Assembly (NCBI GenBank): GCA_959347315.1 | Contig: OY365812.1 | Span: forward strand, 1,501,185 to 1,565,184 | Length of the DNA: 64,000 nucleotides | Source: Bimastos eiseni | Lineage: Eukaryota; Annelida; Clitellata; Crassiclitellata; Lumbricidae | Reading direction: 5' to 3' | Part shown: positions 13,993 to 24,764 of the stretch, piece after piece | Layout: each line of letters starts with the position of its first letter | Position numbering within the stretch: the first letter of the stretch is position 1 | Position numbers and translations under genes: made by a program | The notes under the pieces: model-generated | The model's database searches: none | What the model was told of the DNA's origin: nothing | What the model saw: only the letters and a program-made list of their open reading frames with translations

Positions 13993-15400
13993 GACTTGGT
14001 TACGCTGACAATCGAATGTTAATTGTGTGTCGTGATTTTTTTGTCGTCAATCATCTTTTGTCTTCGGTCGGATCGATGAGATTTGTCTTCTTTTGATCGA
14101 TCGATCTTTCACAGATCGATCAATTGTCTGTCTAAATGTATTTGGCTGAGTGTTCGTAACTTTAGTCAATTGATGGACAGACGAACGGATGGACAGGGAC
14201 ACGGAGACATAGACAGACGCATGCAGACTCACATGCAGTAGGTCGTTTGGGCTGACACAGAATTCAACAGCGATTGATGGTTAAACGTATACTTACAGGT
14301 ATACGCGGACAGACAGACAGACAGACAAATAGATTGCTAGACAGTGAGACAGGCAGACAGACAGGCAAGAAGACAGCTAGATAAAGAGAAAAAGAGGCAG
14401 ACTTACGCATAGACACAGAAAGAGCCAGGCAGACAGACAAGAAGACATTTGCCTTCTATTAGTCGTCATTGAGCGTGGTATGTAGACGATGCGTCGTTAG
14501 TTTCGGCTCATATAAAATCATCGTTGAGTGTCAAGTGTTGCTTAAGTCAAGAGAGAGACATACGCAAACAGAGAGAGACAGAGAGACACTCAGAAAGAGA
14601 CAGAGAGAGAAACTTAAAGTCAAGTGCTGCTTTCCATTGGCCTCTTTCGTCGCCAATTCCTACACAGTCTACTTAGCTCAGGTCATTGTATTATGGGGAG
14701 CCGACGAAGATCCTCTTGATAGTTTCAACGGATATCAAAATAGCCTGTCTGTCTCCATCCATTTCTGTCTGTTTCCCTTCCAGTCTGTTTGCTTGTCTGT
14801 CTGCGTCGTTATTCGCTCTTAATGTCGCCTGAAAGAAACACTTCTGCTCTATATATTGGTGGGGTTTTTAGTTTAAAGTCCCCATCAAAACTCAAGATTT
14901 TACCCCAATTGAATGGGAAATGTAAAGTTAATTAAGACAGAAAAAAGGAGAAAATTATTGTACAGTTGATTCTACCTAGTGAGAAATTGGATTTAAAAAT
15001 AATTCTACCTAGGACAAATTGAGTCGGGGAGTTAATTCGTCCTAAAATAAATCGAATGGGGAATTAGTTCTTCCTAGGACAAACTGAATCGGGCAGTTAA
15101 TTCTGTCCTTGGATCAATTTTTATTGATAGGGTTAGCAGGATAAAAACACCCGGGGGCTAATTTGTCCGGGGCGTATTATTTAGTCTCCTACACTGACGT
15201 CTAACACTTTTGCTCAAGGCAATGACCAATTGCGTAATGCTCTCAGTGGAAGGCAGCATTGTCTGCTGTCATCGTTGACGTCCAATTGGCAATTAATCAA
15301 GACAGTTCGTCGCCAGTTCCTACATCTGGCGCCTAATACGCGCCACTTGTAACTCAAGTCCTGCGCTCAAGTAGGGCTCAACATCGACCGACAAATCCGT
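13993..15400. other. Gene-free 5' flank, part 4
   Basis: ACAG-rich (14,300-14,420) and GAGA-rich (14,550-14,610) stretches, and unique sequence with a recurring CCTAGGACAAATTGAATCGGG-like element (about 14,970-15,120). No exon seen. Confidence 0.5.
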
Positions 15401-15868
15401 ACTATGACTTATTACCTTCCTTTGACATATTACCTTCCTGTGATATATTACCGTCGTATGACTTATTTCCTTCCTGTAGCATATTACCGTCCTATGACAT
15501 ATTACCTTCCTGTGACGTATTACCGTCCTATGACATATTACCTTAATGTGACGTATTACCGTCCTATGACATGTTGCCGTCCTGTGACATATTACCTTCC
15601 TGTGACATATTACCGTCGTATGACTTATTGCCTTCCTGTGACATATTACCTTCCTGTGACATATTACCGTCGTATGACTTATTGCCTTCCTGTGACATAT
15701 TACCTTCCTGTGACATATTACCGTCGTATGACTTATTGCCTTCCTGTGACATATTACCTTCCTGTGACATATTACCGTCGTATGACTTATTGCCTTCCTG
15801 TGACATATTACCTTCCTGTGACATATTACCGTCGTATGACTTATTGCCTTCCTGTGACATATTACCGT
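15401..15868. repeat. Higher-order minisatellite: 54-base unit of three 18-base monomers
   Basis: Monomer TTACCTTCCTGTGACATA and variants. The variant TTACCGTCGTATGACTTA recurs at 15,610, 15,664, 15,718, 15,772 and 15,826, exactly 54 bases apart. The left part is less regular. Because 18 and 54 are multiples of three, long frames are open on both strands; none has gene-like features. Confidence 0.95.
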
Positions 15869-15886
15869 TCTATATGACATACGGAG

Positions 15887-16080
15887 GGCCGTAAGCTCGT
15901 AGAGTAATGGAGAACACAATGGGGCGCGTAGCTGAAGATCCGAGTTCGATACCCGTAGACTTATCCCCAGTGAGGTTGACTAGTCCGTTTTTCGCGGTGG
16001 CGTTGGTTAAATTAACTATGGCGCAATGGGCGCCCTGCGTGGCTGTCCAAAGGTAAATTCGACTCCTGTAATAACTTGTC
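15887..16080 (+). repeat. tRNA-derived SINE-like copy, family A
   Basis: Contains a B-box-like GAGTTCGATACCCG, then GACTAGTCCGTTTTTCGC and an end AAATTCGACTCCTGTAATAA. Matching minus-strand copies are at 48,985-49,165, 50,790-50,900 and 51,825-51,990, and a tail fragment is at 23,550-23,590. Confidence 0.7.
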
Positions 16081-16139
16081 ATCATTAGTTCATAATATGT
16101 CTGTAAATATACTGCGGTTAGTCAGGGAGGATTAAGCGA

Positions 16140-16660
16140 AAAATGAAGCAGATTGTGAGAGAAGGAAAAGGGAGAGGAGTGGGGAGAAGAGGAGGAGGAG
16201 GAGAAGAGGAGAAGGAGGAGGGAGAGGGTAACCGGACTCTGACCTCACACGTACTATCCTTTGGACAACCCCTCTGATTTGATGCATCGCTCGTGAATAA
16301 GGTGGTGCCCTGCGTTTGGTTTTCAAGGCTGAGGATTGGGAGGAGGAGCAGGGAGAGGTGGAGGACGGAGAGAAGGAATGAGAGGAATATAGGAGGCAAA
16401 AGGAGAGGGGTAGAAAGGGAAGAGGACGAGTGAGAGGGGAACGAGTGTAACGGGAAGAAGGGAGAAGAGAAGGAAGGAGAGAAGGAAGGAGAGAAGGAAG
16501 GAGAGAAGGAAGGAGAGAAGGAAGGAGAGAAGGAAGGAGAGAAGGAAGGAGAGAAGGAAGGAGAGAAGGAAGGAGAGAAGGAAGGAGAGAAGGAAGGAGA
16601 GAAGGAAGGAGAGAAGGAAGGAGAGGTAGAGGAGAAGAGGAAGAAGGAGGGACTGATTGG
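16140..16660. repeat. Homopurine tract with a 12-base GGAGAGAAGGAA minisatellite
   Basis: Nearly all A/G on the plus strand apart from an insertion at 16,225-16,330. From 16,470 to 16,625 it is a regular 12-mer repeat. The 16,253-16,327 segment is homologous (minus) to 35,599-35,674. Confidence 0.9.
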
Positions 16661-16914
16661 GGGGTACTTCTGGCATTCGAGTGCTTTCCCTTGGCCCTAA
16701 GCTACGTGACCCGTGGTCCTTGAGCGTGGAGTGGCATAAGTGGATCATAGTCATCCAGTGGGGTTGACTGTTTCCTTCGATCGCAGTGGAGGGCTGCTCT
16801 AGGGGTCAGAGGGTCACCGTGTCTCCTTGGCGTCACCAAGACAATCGACCGGTTCTCTGTCTATCTGTGGGAAGGAATAGTCACTGGCTAAACATAGGAT
16901 GTCTGTACCGCGTA

Positions 16915-18035
16915 TACGTGTATATGTATGCATATGTGTATATATGTTTGTATATATGTTTGTAAGCATGTTTGTATGTTTGCATATGTGTATGGATGTA
17001 TGTATGTATGTATGTATGTATGCATGTGTGTATGGATGTATGTTTGCATATGTGTATGGATGTATATGTATGTATGTATGTATGCATGTGTGTATGGATG
17101 TATGTTTGCATATGTGTATGGATGTATGTTTGTATGTTTGCATATGTGTATAGATGTATGTTTGTATGTTTGCATATGTGTATGGATGTATGTGTGTATG
17201 GATGTATGTTTGTATGTTTGCATATGTGTATGTATGTATGTATGTATGCATGTGTGTATGGATGTATGTTTGCATATGTGTATGTATGTATGTATGTATG
17301 TATGCATGTGTGTATGGATGTATGTTTGCATATGTGTATGGATGTATGTGTGTATGGATGTATGTTTGTATGTTTGCATATGTGTATGTATGTATGTATG
17401 TATGTATGCATGTGTGTATGGATGTATGTTTGCATATGTGTATGTATGTATGTATGTATGCATGTGTGTATGGATGTATGTTTGCATATGTGTATGGATG
17501 TATGTTTGTATGTTTGCATATGTGTATGGATGTATGTTTGTATGTTTGGATATGTGTATGGATGTATGTGTGTATGGATGTATGTTTGTATGTTTGCATA
17601 TGTGTATGGATGTATGTATGTATGTATGTATGCATGTGTGTATGGATGTATGTTTGCATATGTGTATGTATGTATGTATGTATGTATGCATGTGTGTATG
17701 GATGTATGTTTGCATATGTGTATGGATGTATGTTTGTATGTTTGCATATGTGTATGGATGTATGTTTGTATGTTTGCAGATGTGTATGGATGTATGTGTG
17801 TATGGATGTATGTTTGTATGTTTGCATATGTGTATGTATGTATGTATGTATGTGTGTGTATGGATGTATGTTTGCATATGTGTATGGATGTATGTTTGTA
17901 TGTTTGCATATGTGTATGGATGTATGTGTGTATTAATGTATGTGTGTATGGATGTATGTTTGTATGTGTGTATGTATGTATGGATGTATGTGTGTATGTA
18001 TGTATGGATGTATGTGTGTATATATGCTTGTATAG
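16915..18035. repeat. TATG-based complex satellite, 1.1 kb
   Basis: (TATG)n interrupted by recurring GTTTGCATATGTGTATGGAT blocks. Very long frames are open on both strands simply because stop codons are absent from the units; they are not genes. Confidence 0.95.
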
Positions 18036-18210
18036 TTCTCTTGGTTTCTGGGAATTGATTGATTTCGCCCAGTGCGCCTAGGTTAGAAGCAATGTTAGTA
18101 CGGCGGTTTTTCTATTCTTTTGGTAATTCTGCTACTCGGTTGATGATGATGACGAAGACGACGATGATGATGATGATGACACTGACGACGTCCTTGCCTT
18201 ATTCTCACAG

Positions 18211-18555
18211 CCTCTGACGATGCGTCCTCCGTCCTTCCTCGCTTCCTTGAAGAGCCAGCCGAGCTCTCCTACATCGTCCGCGGCCGCCCCGTCAGCCTGC
18301 ACTGTAAGGTCCTTCAGGCCACGAGGGTCAACTTCCGGTGCCTCGGTGGATGGGTCAAACCAGAACAGCACATCCGCGGAGAGAGCCAGGACCCAGAGAC
18401 TGGTCTGAGGCACGTCGAGGCCAGCATAGATGTCCTCAAGGAGCAGTTGGATGAGAGGAGTGGCCGAGATGATTTCTCATGCGAATGCCATGCTTGGGCA
18501 GAACCAACGCATCAAGGGTCCATTGTCAGTCGACAGGCTCACGTTCGCGTTGCTT
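18211..18555 (+). CDS. unc5: UNC5 exon: first immunoglobulin domain
   Basis: Acceptor CTCACAG, donor GTGAGG; enters with two codon bases and leaves with one. The peptide starts SDDASSVLPRFLEEP and runs through SLHCKV, NFRCLGGWV and FSCECHAW. The four cysteines are the two disulfide pairs of UNC5 Ig1, part of the netrin-binding ectodomain. The short stretch before the first strand fits the start of the mature chain just after a signal peptide encoded upstream. Confidence 0.92.
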
Positions 18556-18564
18556 GTGAGGATT

Positions 18565-19035
18565 ATTCAATCGCTCGTTCATTCACTAGTTCATTCATTC
18601 AATCATTCATTCACTTCTTCATTAATTCTGTCGTTAATTCGCTCATTCGTTCGTTCGTTCATTCAGTCATTCATTCATTGAATCGTTCATTCACGCTTTC
18701 ATTCATTCGCTTGTTCATTAATTTGTTCATTCATTCTATCGTTTATTCATTCACTCATTCGTTCGTTCAGTTATTCATTCATTCATTCACTCATTCATTG
18801 TCTGTCGTCCTTCGGTCTGTCTGTCTGTTTCTACCTCGCTCTCTTTTTTTGTCTGTCTATCTGTCTCTCTCTGTCTCTGTGTCTGTCTGTCTCTGTGTCT
18901 GTCTGTTTCTGTGTCTGTCTGTCTGTTTGTCTGTCTGTCTCTCTTTCTCTCTCTCTCTCTCTCTGTGCTCTTCTTCTTCCTCTGCTTGTGGTAGTGATAC
19001 TGAATGTAAGCCTGACATCTCCTATTACGGTTGTC
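18565..19035. repeat. TTCA then TGTC/CT repeats in an UNC5 intron
   Basis: (TTCATTCA)n from 18,565 to 18,800, then (TGTC)n and (CT)n to 18,965. This intron begins directly after the Ig1 exon. Confidence 0.9.
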
Positions 19036-19045
19036 TGATTTGAAG

Positions 19046-19152
19046 ATCTTCGCAAACACTTCGAGCCTCATGGACCCGTCAGTGCATCAGTCAGCCTAGG
19101 ATCAACCGCCGTTCTCCAGTGCTTCCCTCCTCTTGGGGATCCAAACCCTGAG
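19046..19152 (+). CDS. unc5: UNC5 exon: Ig1-Ig2 linker and first half of Ig2
   Basis: Acceptor TTTGAAG, donor GTAAGT. The split codon gives Y, then LRKHFEPHGPVSASV and TAVLQCFPP. The LRK-F linker after Ig1 and the single cysteine of the first Ig2 strand match the UNC5 family. Ends in phase 0. Confidence 0.9.
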
Positions 19153-19169
19153 GTAAGTGTCTTCCCTCC

Positions 19170-19219
19170 ATCCCCCACTCTCCCTCTCCCGATCTCTCTG
19201 CCTGTTTCTCTTTCTGTCC

Positions 19220-19267
<48 letters not shown>

Positions 19268-20264
19268 TTCTGTTATTCTTACTCTTCCTCTGTCTGTTTG
19301 TGCCTCTGTCTTTCTCTCTTCCTCTCTTTTTGTTACTCTCTGTCTGTCTGTCCGTCCGACCTTTCCTCTGGCTCTCTGTTTTTGTGTCACTATCTCTGTG
19401 CCTCTCAAAGTGTCACTCTATCTGCCCGTGTCCCTCCCTCCCTCCCTCCCTGTCTCTTGGTCTTTACGTGACGAAAGTTTCTAATAAGGATTTCAAACGA
19501 TGGCGTGATAGGAGGTCGTTTAAGTCGTCAACAGCTCTTTAAGATTCGTACAATCAGCCGTTAACGTTTGAAATGCTGACCTTCCTTGACGGGGGTTTAG
19601 GCACTCAGCAGTTATCATAATATTATGCTATAGGAGTTGACATTCTGACCTTAAGTGGGGCTAAATCAATCAATCAATTAATCAGTCAATCAATCAATGA
19701 AGCTTTATATGGCGCCTCTTCAAGAAATCTACTTAGAGGCGCTTCCGGTCCAACCTCGGCCAAATAAGACAGATTTAAAAGTGGATTAAAAATGGGATGG
19801 ATGGTTCGTAGGGAAGCAGTCGGGCTCACAACCGAAAAAGCACTGCATCGCAGGTGGTCGAGAGAAAGGGACAAAAAGAAGACCCTTGTAATGTTAGTTA
19901 GGGGTTTACCTTATGACTTTAATTGGGAATAAATATAGTTGTTGTGGGTTGGAATTCTGGTTTGCATTGTGGTCAAATCATTTAGCAGTTAGGCTATCAT
20001 GAGGTAGGTGGGTTTTTCAGGACCTAACCCACGTCAATTTAGTTCTTTAATTCCAGGATCAAAACGTGGAGTAGACTTCCTTTTCAACTCAAAAGTTTGA
20101 TTGGTTTGTTGGTTGACTGCTTGACTGATTGAATGAATGATTGATTGACTGACCGATTGATTGATTGGTTAAATTGTTTGATTAATTAATTAATTTTTTG
20201 TTTGTTTAATTGATTGATTGGTTGGTTGGTTGGTTGGTTGATTGATTGATTGATTGATATCTAG
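19170..20264. other. UNC5 intron between the two Ig2 exons
   Basis: CT-rich tract (19,170-19,460), AATC repeats (19,665-19,700), one copy of the TTTATATGGCGCCTCTTCAA repeat (19,690-19,760) and (GATT)n (20,105-20,260) running up to the acceptor. Confidence 0.8.
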
Positions 20265-20445
20265 ATCTCGTGGCAGAAGAACGGCGAGCTGTTAGAGGCC
20301 GGTCGTGACATTAACTACATAAAGTCAAACGAGGGTAATCTCATTGTCAACATGGCCCGTCTCACTGACATGGCCAACTACAGCTGCATTGCAGAGAACA
20401 TTGCAGCACGCAGAATCAGCGAACCAGCCTTCCTCAACGTATATG
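20265..20445 (+). CDS. unc5: UNC5 exon: second half of Ig2
   Basis: Acceptor ATATCTAG, donor GTCAGC. Encodes ISWQKNGELLE through LTDMANYSCIAENIAARR. The D-x-A-x-Y-x-C signature closes the Ig2 fold. Splitting Ig2 across two exons in phase 0 at this point is as in other UNC5 genes. Confidence 0.92.
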
Positions 20446-20454
20446 GTCAGCAAT

Positions 20455-20815
20455 TGTTTCAGTTAAACGATACTGTGTGATAACATAGATCACTAGTGTC
20501 ACCTTCCTCCTTTTTTCAGGCTTGGGACTGGCACTGTCAGAGTGCTAGCTCTGGAGGAGTTTATAGTAGTAGTACTGTAAGTTTGACGAAACTGTGTGAT
20601 GATGGTAATCATTGACGTCACTCTCCTCCTTTATTCAGGCTTTGGAATGGCACCACCGGAGTACACGAAGTGGCCGAGTTTGGCATATTTATTGTAGTTG
20701 TTTCAGTTTAGCCATACAGTATGAGAACAACTATATTAGTGTCGCCCTCCTCGGTTATCGATGGCTTTTGACTGGCACTGTCAGAGTGCAAGCAGTGAGG
20801 GAGTTATTACTATAT
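20455..20815 (+). repeat. Three tandem copies of the 110-base repeat
   Basis: Copies at about 20,455-20,560, 20,580-20,680 and 20,700-20,815, same orientation, with a further copy at 21,262-21,345. Each has GTGTCGCCCTCCTCC-like and GGACTGGCACTGTCAGAGTG segments. The third ends about 12 bases before the TSR1 splice acceptor. Confidence 0.8.
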
Positions 20816-20827
20816 TGTGTTTTGCAG

Positions 20828-20998
20828 TGAACGGCGGTTGGTCGTCGTGGGGAAAATGGACGGAGTGCGATCGCAAGGGTTGCGGTAAGGGATTTCAGCA
20901 CCGGTTGAGGTCATGTACGAATCCGGTTCCTTTGAACGAAGGAGCTGCCTGCGTGGGAGACATTCGACAGAAACTGCAGTGCGCCAACATCTGTCCAG
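20828..20998 (+). CDS. unc5: UNC5 exon: first thrombospondin type 1 repeat
   Basis: Acceptor TTTTGCAG, donor GTAGGA. Encodes VNGGWSSWGKWTEC, then GCGKGFQHRLRSC and ends CANICP. WSSWGKW is the stacked-tryptophan motif that is usually C-mannosylated. Six cysteines fit a complete TSR. The acceptor lies directly after the third copy of a 110-base interspersed repeat. Confidence 0.94.
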
Positions 20999-21430
20999 GT
21001 AGGAGGATAACATTGATTGGTCCTTTGGATGGTTAGCTGAGTGACTGGTTGAGTGATTGAGTGACTGCTTGCTTGGTTGATTGAGTGATTGGTTAGATGA
21101 TGTTAATCCGTTATTATTTATGTGTAAAACAATGAACATATAGTTTAAAGTTCAGACAGATATGAATTATTGTCTTTTGGACGATATGAATTTATTATAA
21201 TAATAATATTGAGTTGCAATGAGGGAATAACAATTGACATACTATTAATACTATTATTTTCTTTATCCATGGTAGTTTATTAATGTCGTCCTCCTCCTTT
21301 ATCCAGGCTTTGGACTGGCACTGTAAAAGTGCAAAGCGGGGACGGAGTTATTATGGGCTAATTATTTTTATTATTATTGTTTATAACAAAGGACCTTTGG
21401 GTTACTAATTTGTTATATTGTTATCTGTAG

Positions 21431-21625
21431 AGAATGGCGAGTGGTCAAGCTGGTCATCTTGGTCAGCGTGTGGAGTGGACTGTCGTCGCCACCGTCGTCG
21501 TCTTTGTGATAGTCCTGCCCCTTCGAATGGTGGCCAGTACTGCGTGGGCAGCGACCTAGACACGGTCAACTGCACCCTTGGAGGATGCCAGGGGGTCATA
21601 GAGGTCGAGGGCGTCGGCAGTGGAG
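21431..21625 (+). CDS. unc5: UNC5 exon: second thrombospondin type 1 repeat
   Basis: Acceptor TTATCTGTAG, donor GTCAGT. Encodes ENGEWSSWSSWSACGVDC, an arginine-rich stretch, then DSPAPSNGGQYCVGSDLD and a juxtamembrane tail GVIEVEGVGSG. Matches the second TSR of UNC5, whose CG-DC spacing differs from TSR1. Confidence 0.94.
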
Positions 21626-21817
21626 GTCAGTGGGGGGAGGGTGGCTTGTAAAAATATTATGAATGTAAGAACAGTGGGTGGATGAATGGATGGATGGATA
21701 CACTACTGAACTTCTGAATCACAGAAGTATTGCATTGCATTATAATGTATTGTATTGTATTGATGATTGAGTGAGTGAATGAGTCAGTCAGTCAGTATAT
21801 TTATAGACTCTGAACAT

Positions 21818-21910
21818 CCATACCGTATGTCAGCTGTTGACGGAAATCCGTTGGTTGGTTCCACTCTTGTGCGTGGGCCCACCACTGGCGACTCTTTTCA
21901 GCTTTATGCT
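21818..21910 (+). repeat. Interspersed repeat with CCGTTGGTTGGTTCCAC
   Basis: Shared with 51,186-51,290 (+) and 52,545-52,630 (-): words GTCAGCTGTTGACGG, GTTGGTTGGTTC, TGTGCGTGGGCCCACCACTG, GACTCTTTTCAGC. Confidence 0.75.
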
Positions 21911-22108
21911 GTGCATTGTTTTGCTAACAGACGAATTTTACTCGCTCACTATGACATTTAAGATAGTATATTCCATTCTGAGTAGATATCTAGTGGATAT
22001 TACTTCAATATCTTGAAGTAAAGCTACATAAATAATTGATTACATTACATATTTATCTATGAGTATTCTGCTGCATTTTAATGATTCCCAACTGTCTCCA
22101 TTCGTTAG

Positions 22109-22222
22109 GTCCTTATTCTGGTGCCCTGCTTCACGCTGGTCTTCCTCTGACCATTCTCATGGTCATTGTGCTGGTCATTCTGGCCATTGTTCTTCTCAGA
22201 AGGCGACATCGATCACACAAAA
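22109..22222 (+). CDS. unc5: UNC5 exon: transmembrane segment
   Basis: Acceptor TTCGTTAG, donor GTAAGA. Encodes a short extracellular GPYSGALLHAG, about 22 hydrophobic residues (LPLTILMVIVLVILAIVLL), then the stop-transfer charge cluster RRRHRSHK. It separates the ectodomain from the cytoplasmic ZU5-UPA region. Confidence 0.92.
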
Positions 22223-22229
22223 GTAAGAG

Positions 22230-22410
22230 CAACAGTAGATTGATTGATTGCTTAATTGATTGATATTATTGATTGATTGATAGGTAGATTGATGGATTGA
22301 TTAATTGGTGGAGGGCTTGATTGATTGATGGGTAGGTGTGTGGGTGAATTGATCGATTGATTGGTTGATTGATTGATTAATTAATTAATTAATTCATTCA
22401 TTCATTGAGG
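22230..22410. repeat. GATT repeats in an UNC5 intron
   Basis: Imperfect (GATT)n ending in (AATT)n and (ATTC)n. Confidence 0.85.
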
Positions 22411-22560
22411 GGTGAATCAGTTGGACAGCTGGACAGACAATGATTGCAAGAAGTGATTGATTGTATGAGTGATTGCTTGATTGATTGACTGCATAGGAGT
22501 CTGATGGTCTGTTGCTAAGCAATGTTGACTCATGACACATGTCATGAATGTCATTTGTAG

Positions 22561-22669
22561 ATGTCAAAGGTGTACCTGATGTCACAAAGCCGCCGCTGAC
22601 GTCGACAATCGTGACGTACGACAAGATCACTTCCGGTTACTCAACAATTGACGAAGTCTCTGAAACAGG
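22561..22669 (+). CDS. unc5: UNC5 exon: cytoplasmic linker
   Basis: Acceptor CATTTGTAG, donor GTGAAC. Encodes NVKGVPDVTKPPLTSTIVTY and then DKITSGYSTIDEVSETG. Low conservation is expected here; support comes from splice sites and phase (one base in, two out), which match both neighbours. Confidence 0.78.
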
Positions 22670-23351
22670 GTGAACATCAATGTTCCTTCTAATTCTTTGA
22701 AGATAGTGTGTGCAAGAAATTATTTTGTAAATGGTTGACACTTTGTGGGTAGGTCCGAGCTGAATGCCAGGAGAGTTACATTAAGACCACTTGTAATAGT
22801 CGAAGGTTCAATTCAATTCAATTTATTGCTTCCAATAATAAAACACATGGTAACAATGTCTCAGTAATTATGAAAATAATAAAAATAATAATAATTATAA
22901 TCATAGTAGTCATAATAGCAATAATAATAACAATGAGAATAATGATGATGATGACGATAATAATAATATTAATTACAATGATTCTGTCATAAACCGTAAG
23001 TCCCTTTCTGCTGTATTCTGATTGGATGATTGGCCTAATTACTGACACATTTTCTGACCATATGATTCGTCCTTACCTCTGACACATTTTCTGACCATAT
23101 GGTTGGCCCTTAACTGTGACACATTTTCTGACCATTTGATTGGCCCTTACCTCTGATACATTTTCTGACCATATGATTGGCCCTTAGCTCTGACATATTT
23201 ACTATCTGACTGAGATGATGATCTCATCCATCGTCTCCTCAACAACTCATGCGAAAATATTAACTTTTCGAAACTGATGACTGTTTTCCTATTCAATTCT
23301 GAAATCTTTGTTTTGAAATTAATCATTGTCTATTCGTTTTTTTGACAACAG

Positions 23352-23449
23352 GGCACCAGCGTGTCTTCTCACTCAAGGCTATGATCGACAGGCAGTCCAA
23401 TACTTTAGGGTGACGAATGCGGGCGGGGAAATAGCCCTTCCACGTTCGG
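23352..23449 (+). CDS. unc5: UNC5 exon: linker and start of ZU5
   Basis: Acceptor GACAACAG, donor GTATGA. Encodes APACLLTQGYDRQAVQYFRV then TNAGGEIALPRSG. The GG-x-hydrophobic-x-x-P...G pattern is the first strand of ZU5. Phase fits both neighbouring exons. Confidence 0.85.
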
Positions 23450-23584
23450 GTATGAACCCACATTTATTACTGTAATATAAAGCATTTATAATGGACATTA
23501 TTATTGTTATTATTATTGTTATTATAATTATGGTTATTATATTATTATTATAGTTAGATTCGACTCCCGTAGTAATCTGTAAAT

Positions 23585-23643
23585 TGTCTGTCCCTTTTAT
23601 GATTTGTAAGCAGTGTGCTTACAAATCATAAAAGAGACAGACA
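23585..23643. repeat. 28-base-stem foldback
   Basis: Left arm 23,585-23,612 and right arm 23,616-23,643 are reverse complements except at one position, with loop GTG. It starts directly after a family A SINE tail inside an UNC5 intron. Confidence 0.92.
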
Positions 23644-24200
23644 CATGGTTGATACATTTTTGTTTACTTGTCAGTTTTAATTAATAAATTGTTCTGATTA
23701 TTATTATTATTTTATTATTATTTTCATAATTATCCAAATAAGCTTTTTTTTTGTTCTGGGGTTAGTTGTCCTCGACCTTCCTTGATAACCTGTGCAAATG
23801 TGCCTCGGAATGCGACAGCGTTATATCGATGCGTGCAAATCGAAAGGCGCTGGTATTATTATTATTATTATTGTTTTTATGCATTTATATTTATTTTTGA
23901 ATGGTCACCACTGAAACTAAGCCTTGACAAGGTTGAAAACTTTTATTGACCCTACCTAACCTTTCACCCCATTTGCTTGTTTCATTGACTATTTCTGGAT
24001 GATTTGTTGACCTTTATCAGTAACACATTTTCTGACTACATGATTGGCCATAAATTTTCAGATTTATGCTTATTGGCTAATTAGCCAGCTACTGACACAT
24101 ATTCTGACCATAAAAATTATGATTGGCCGTTACCTATGACACATTTTCTAAAAATTTCAATTTTTAACCATTGACCTTTTTTCTGATGACTGGACTGTAG

Positions 24201-24302
24201 GGGTCAGCATGGTCATCCCAGAAGGAGCGGTCAGCGAAGGTCAGTCGGTGGAGATCTTTCTTGGTGTCTTAAGGGATGACGAGGATCGACCGAGGCTGCA
24301 AG
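24201..24302 (+). CDS. unc5: UNC5 exon: ZU5 core, part 1
   Basis: Acceptor GGACTGTAG, donor GTAAAC. Encodes VSMVIPEGAVSEGQSVEIFL and then GVLRDDEDRPRLQ. VxIPxGAV is the hallmark ZU5 strand, shared with ankyrin and ZO-1 and here in UNC5 order. Confidence 0.92.
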
Positions 24303-24764
24303 GTAAACACTTTTGTTTTTATTATTTAGTTTTTTGTTCTGATTATTTGCTGTTGCATTCTATCTGTTTTCTCTTTCAATCTAAATGTTCTTTCTTTAAC
24401 CCAATTGTTTCCTTATTTTATTCTTATTCTAGACCTCTTTACTCTGGTTGTTTAATTAATTTTTGTGGTTGTTTACAGAGTAGTCCTGTTTATAATTGTT
24501 TATTTGCTTCTTTACTTAATAAGACTATTTACTTGTTGTTTTGTTGCAATTCTTCTCTTTCAACCAATGTGTTGTGAGTAACTTTTCTTATGTGCGACTA
24601 ATCATGGTGATCCTTTTTCTACTGTTATGATCTGATCCAAGTACTTCTATTACAACTGAACAATTGGAACAGACAAGTAAAAACTAACAACCAGAATCAA
24701 CTGGTAAGCAATCATAGCTATAGCATTTGTTGATGGTAGTATAATTGGCTGTTTGGTTTTACAG

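Larger units (their letters stand above)
22860..24190. other. UNC5 introns flanking the ZU5 exons
   Basis: AAT/ATT tracts (22,860-22,990; 23,490-23,560; 23,700-23,720) and a tandem string of a roughly 50-base element with GACACATTTTCTGACCATAT at 23,041-23,200, recurring at 24,020-24,180. Confidence 0.75.

Noticed and set aside
15320..15919. 199-residue minus-strand frame of HRKVICHRK repeats and its plus-strand counterparts
   Set aside because: The 18-base minisatellite keeps all frames open. No start context, splice support or known family.
15930..15965. tRNA gene
   Set aside because: Only a B-box-like segment is present, no cloverleaf can be drawn, and related copies occur elsewhere, so it is a SINE-like repeat.
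16814..18081. Open frames of over 300 residues on both strands (YVCM- and HTYI-type repeats)
   Set aside because: They lie wholly in the TATG satellite, are open in several frames at once and have no varied codon use; they are artefacts of a stop-free repeat.
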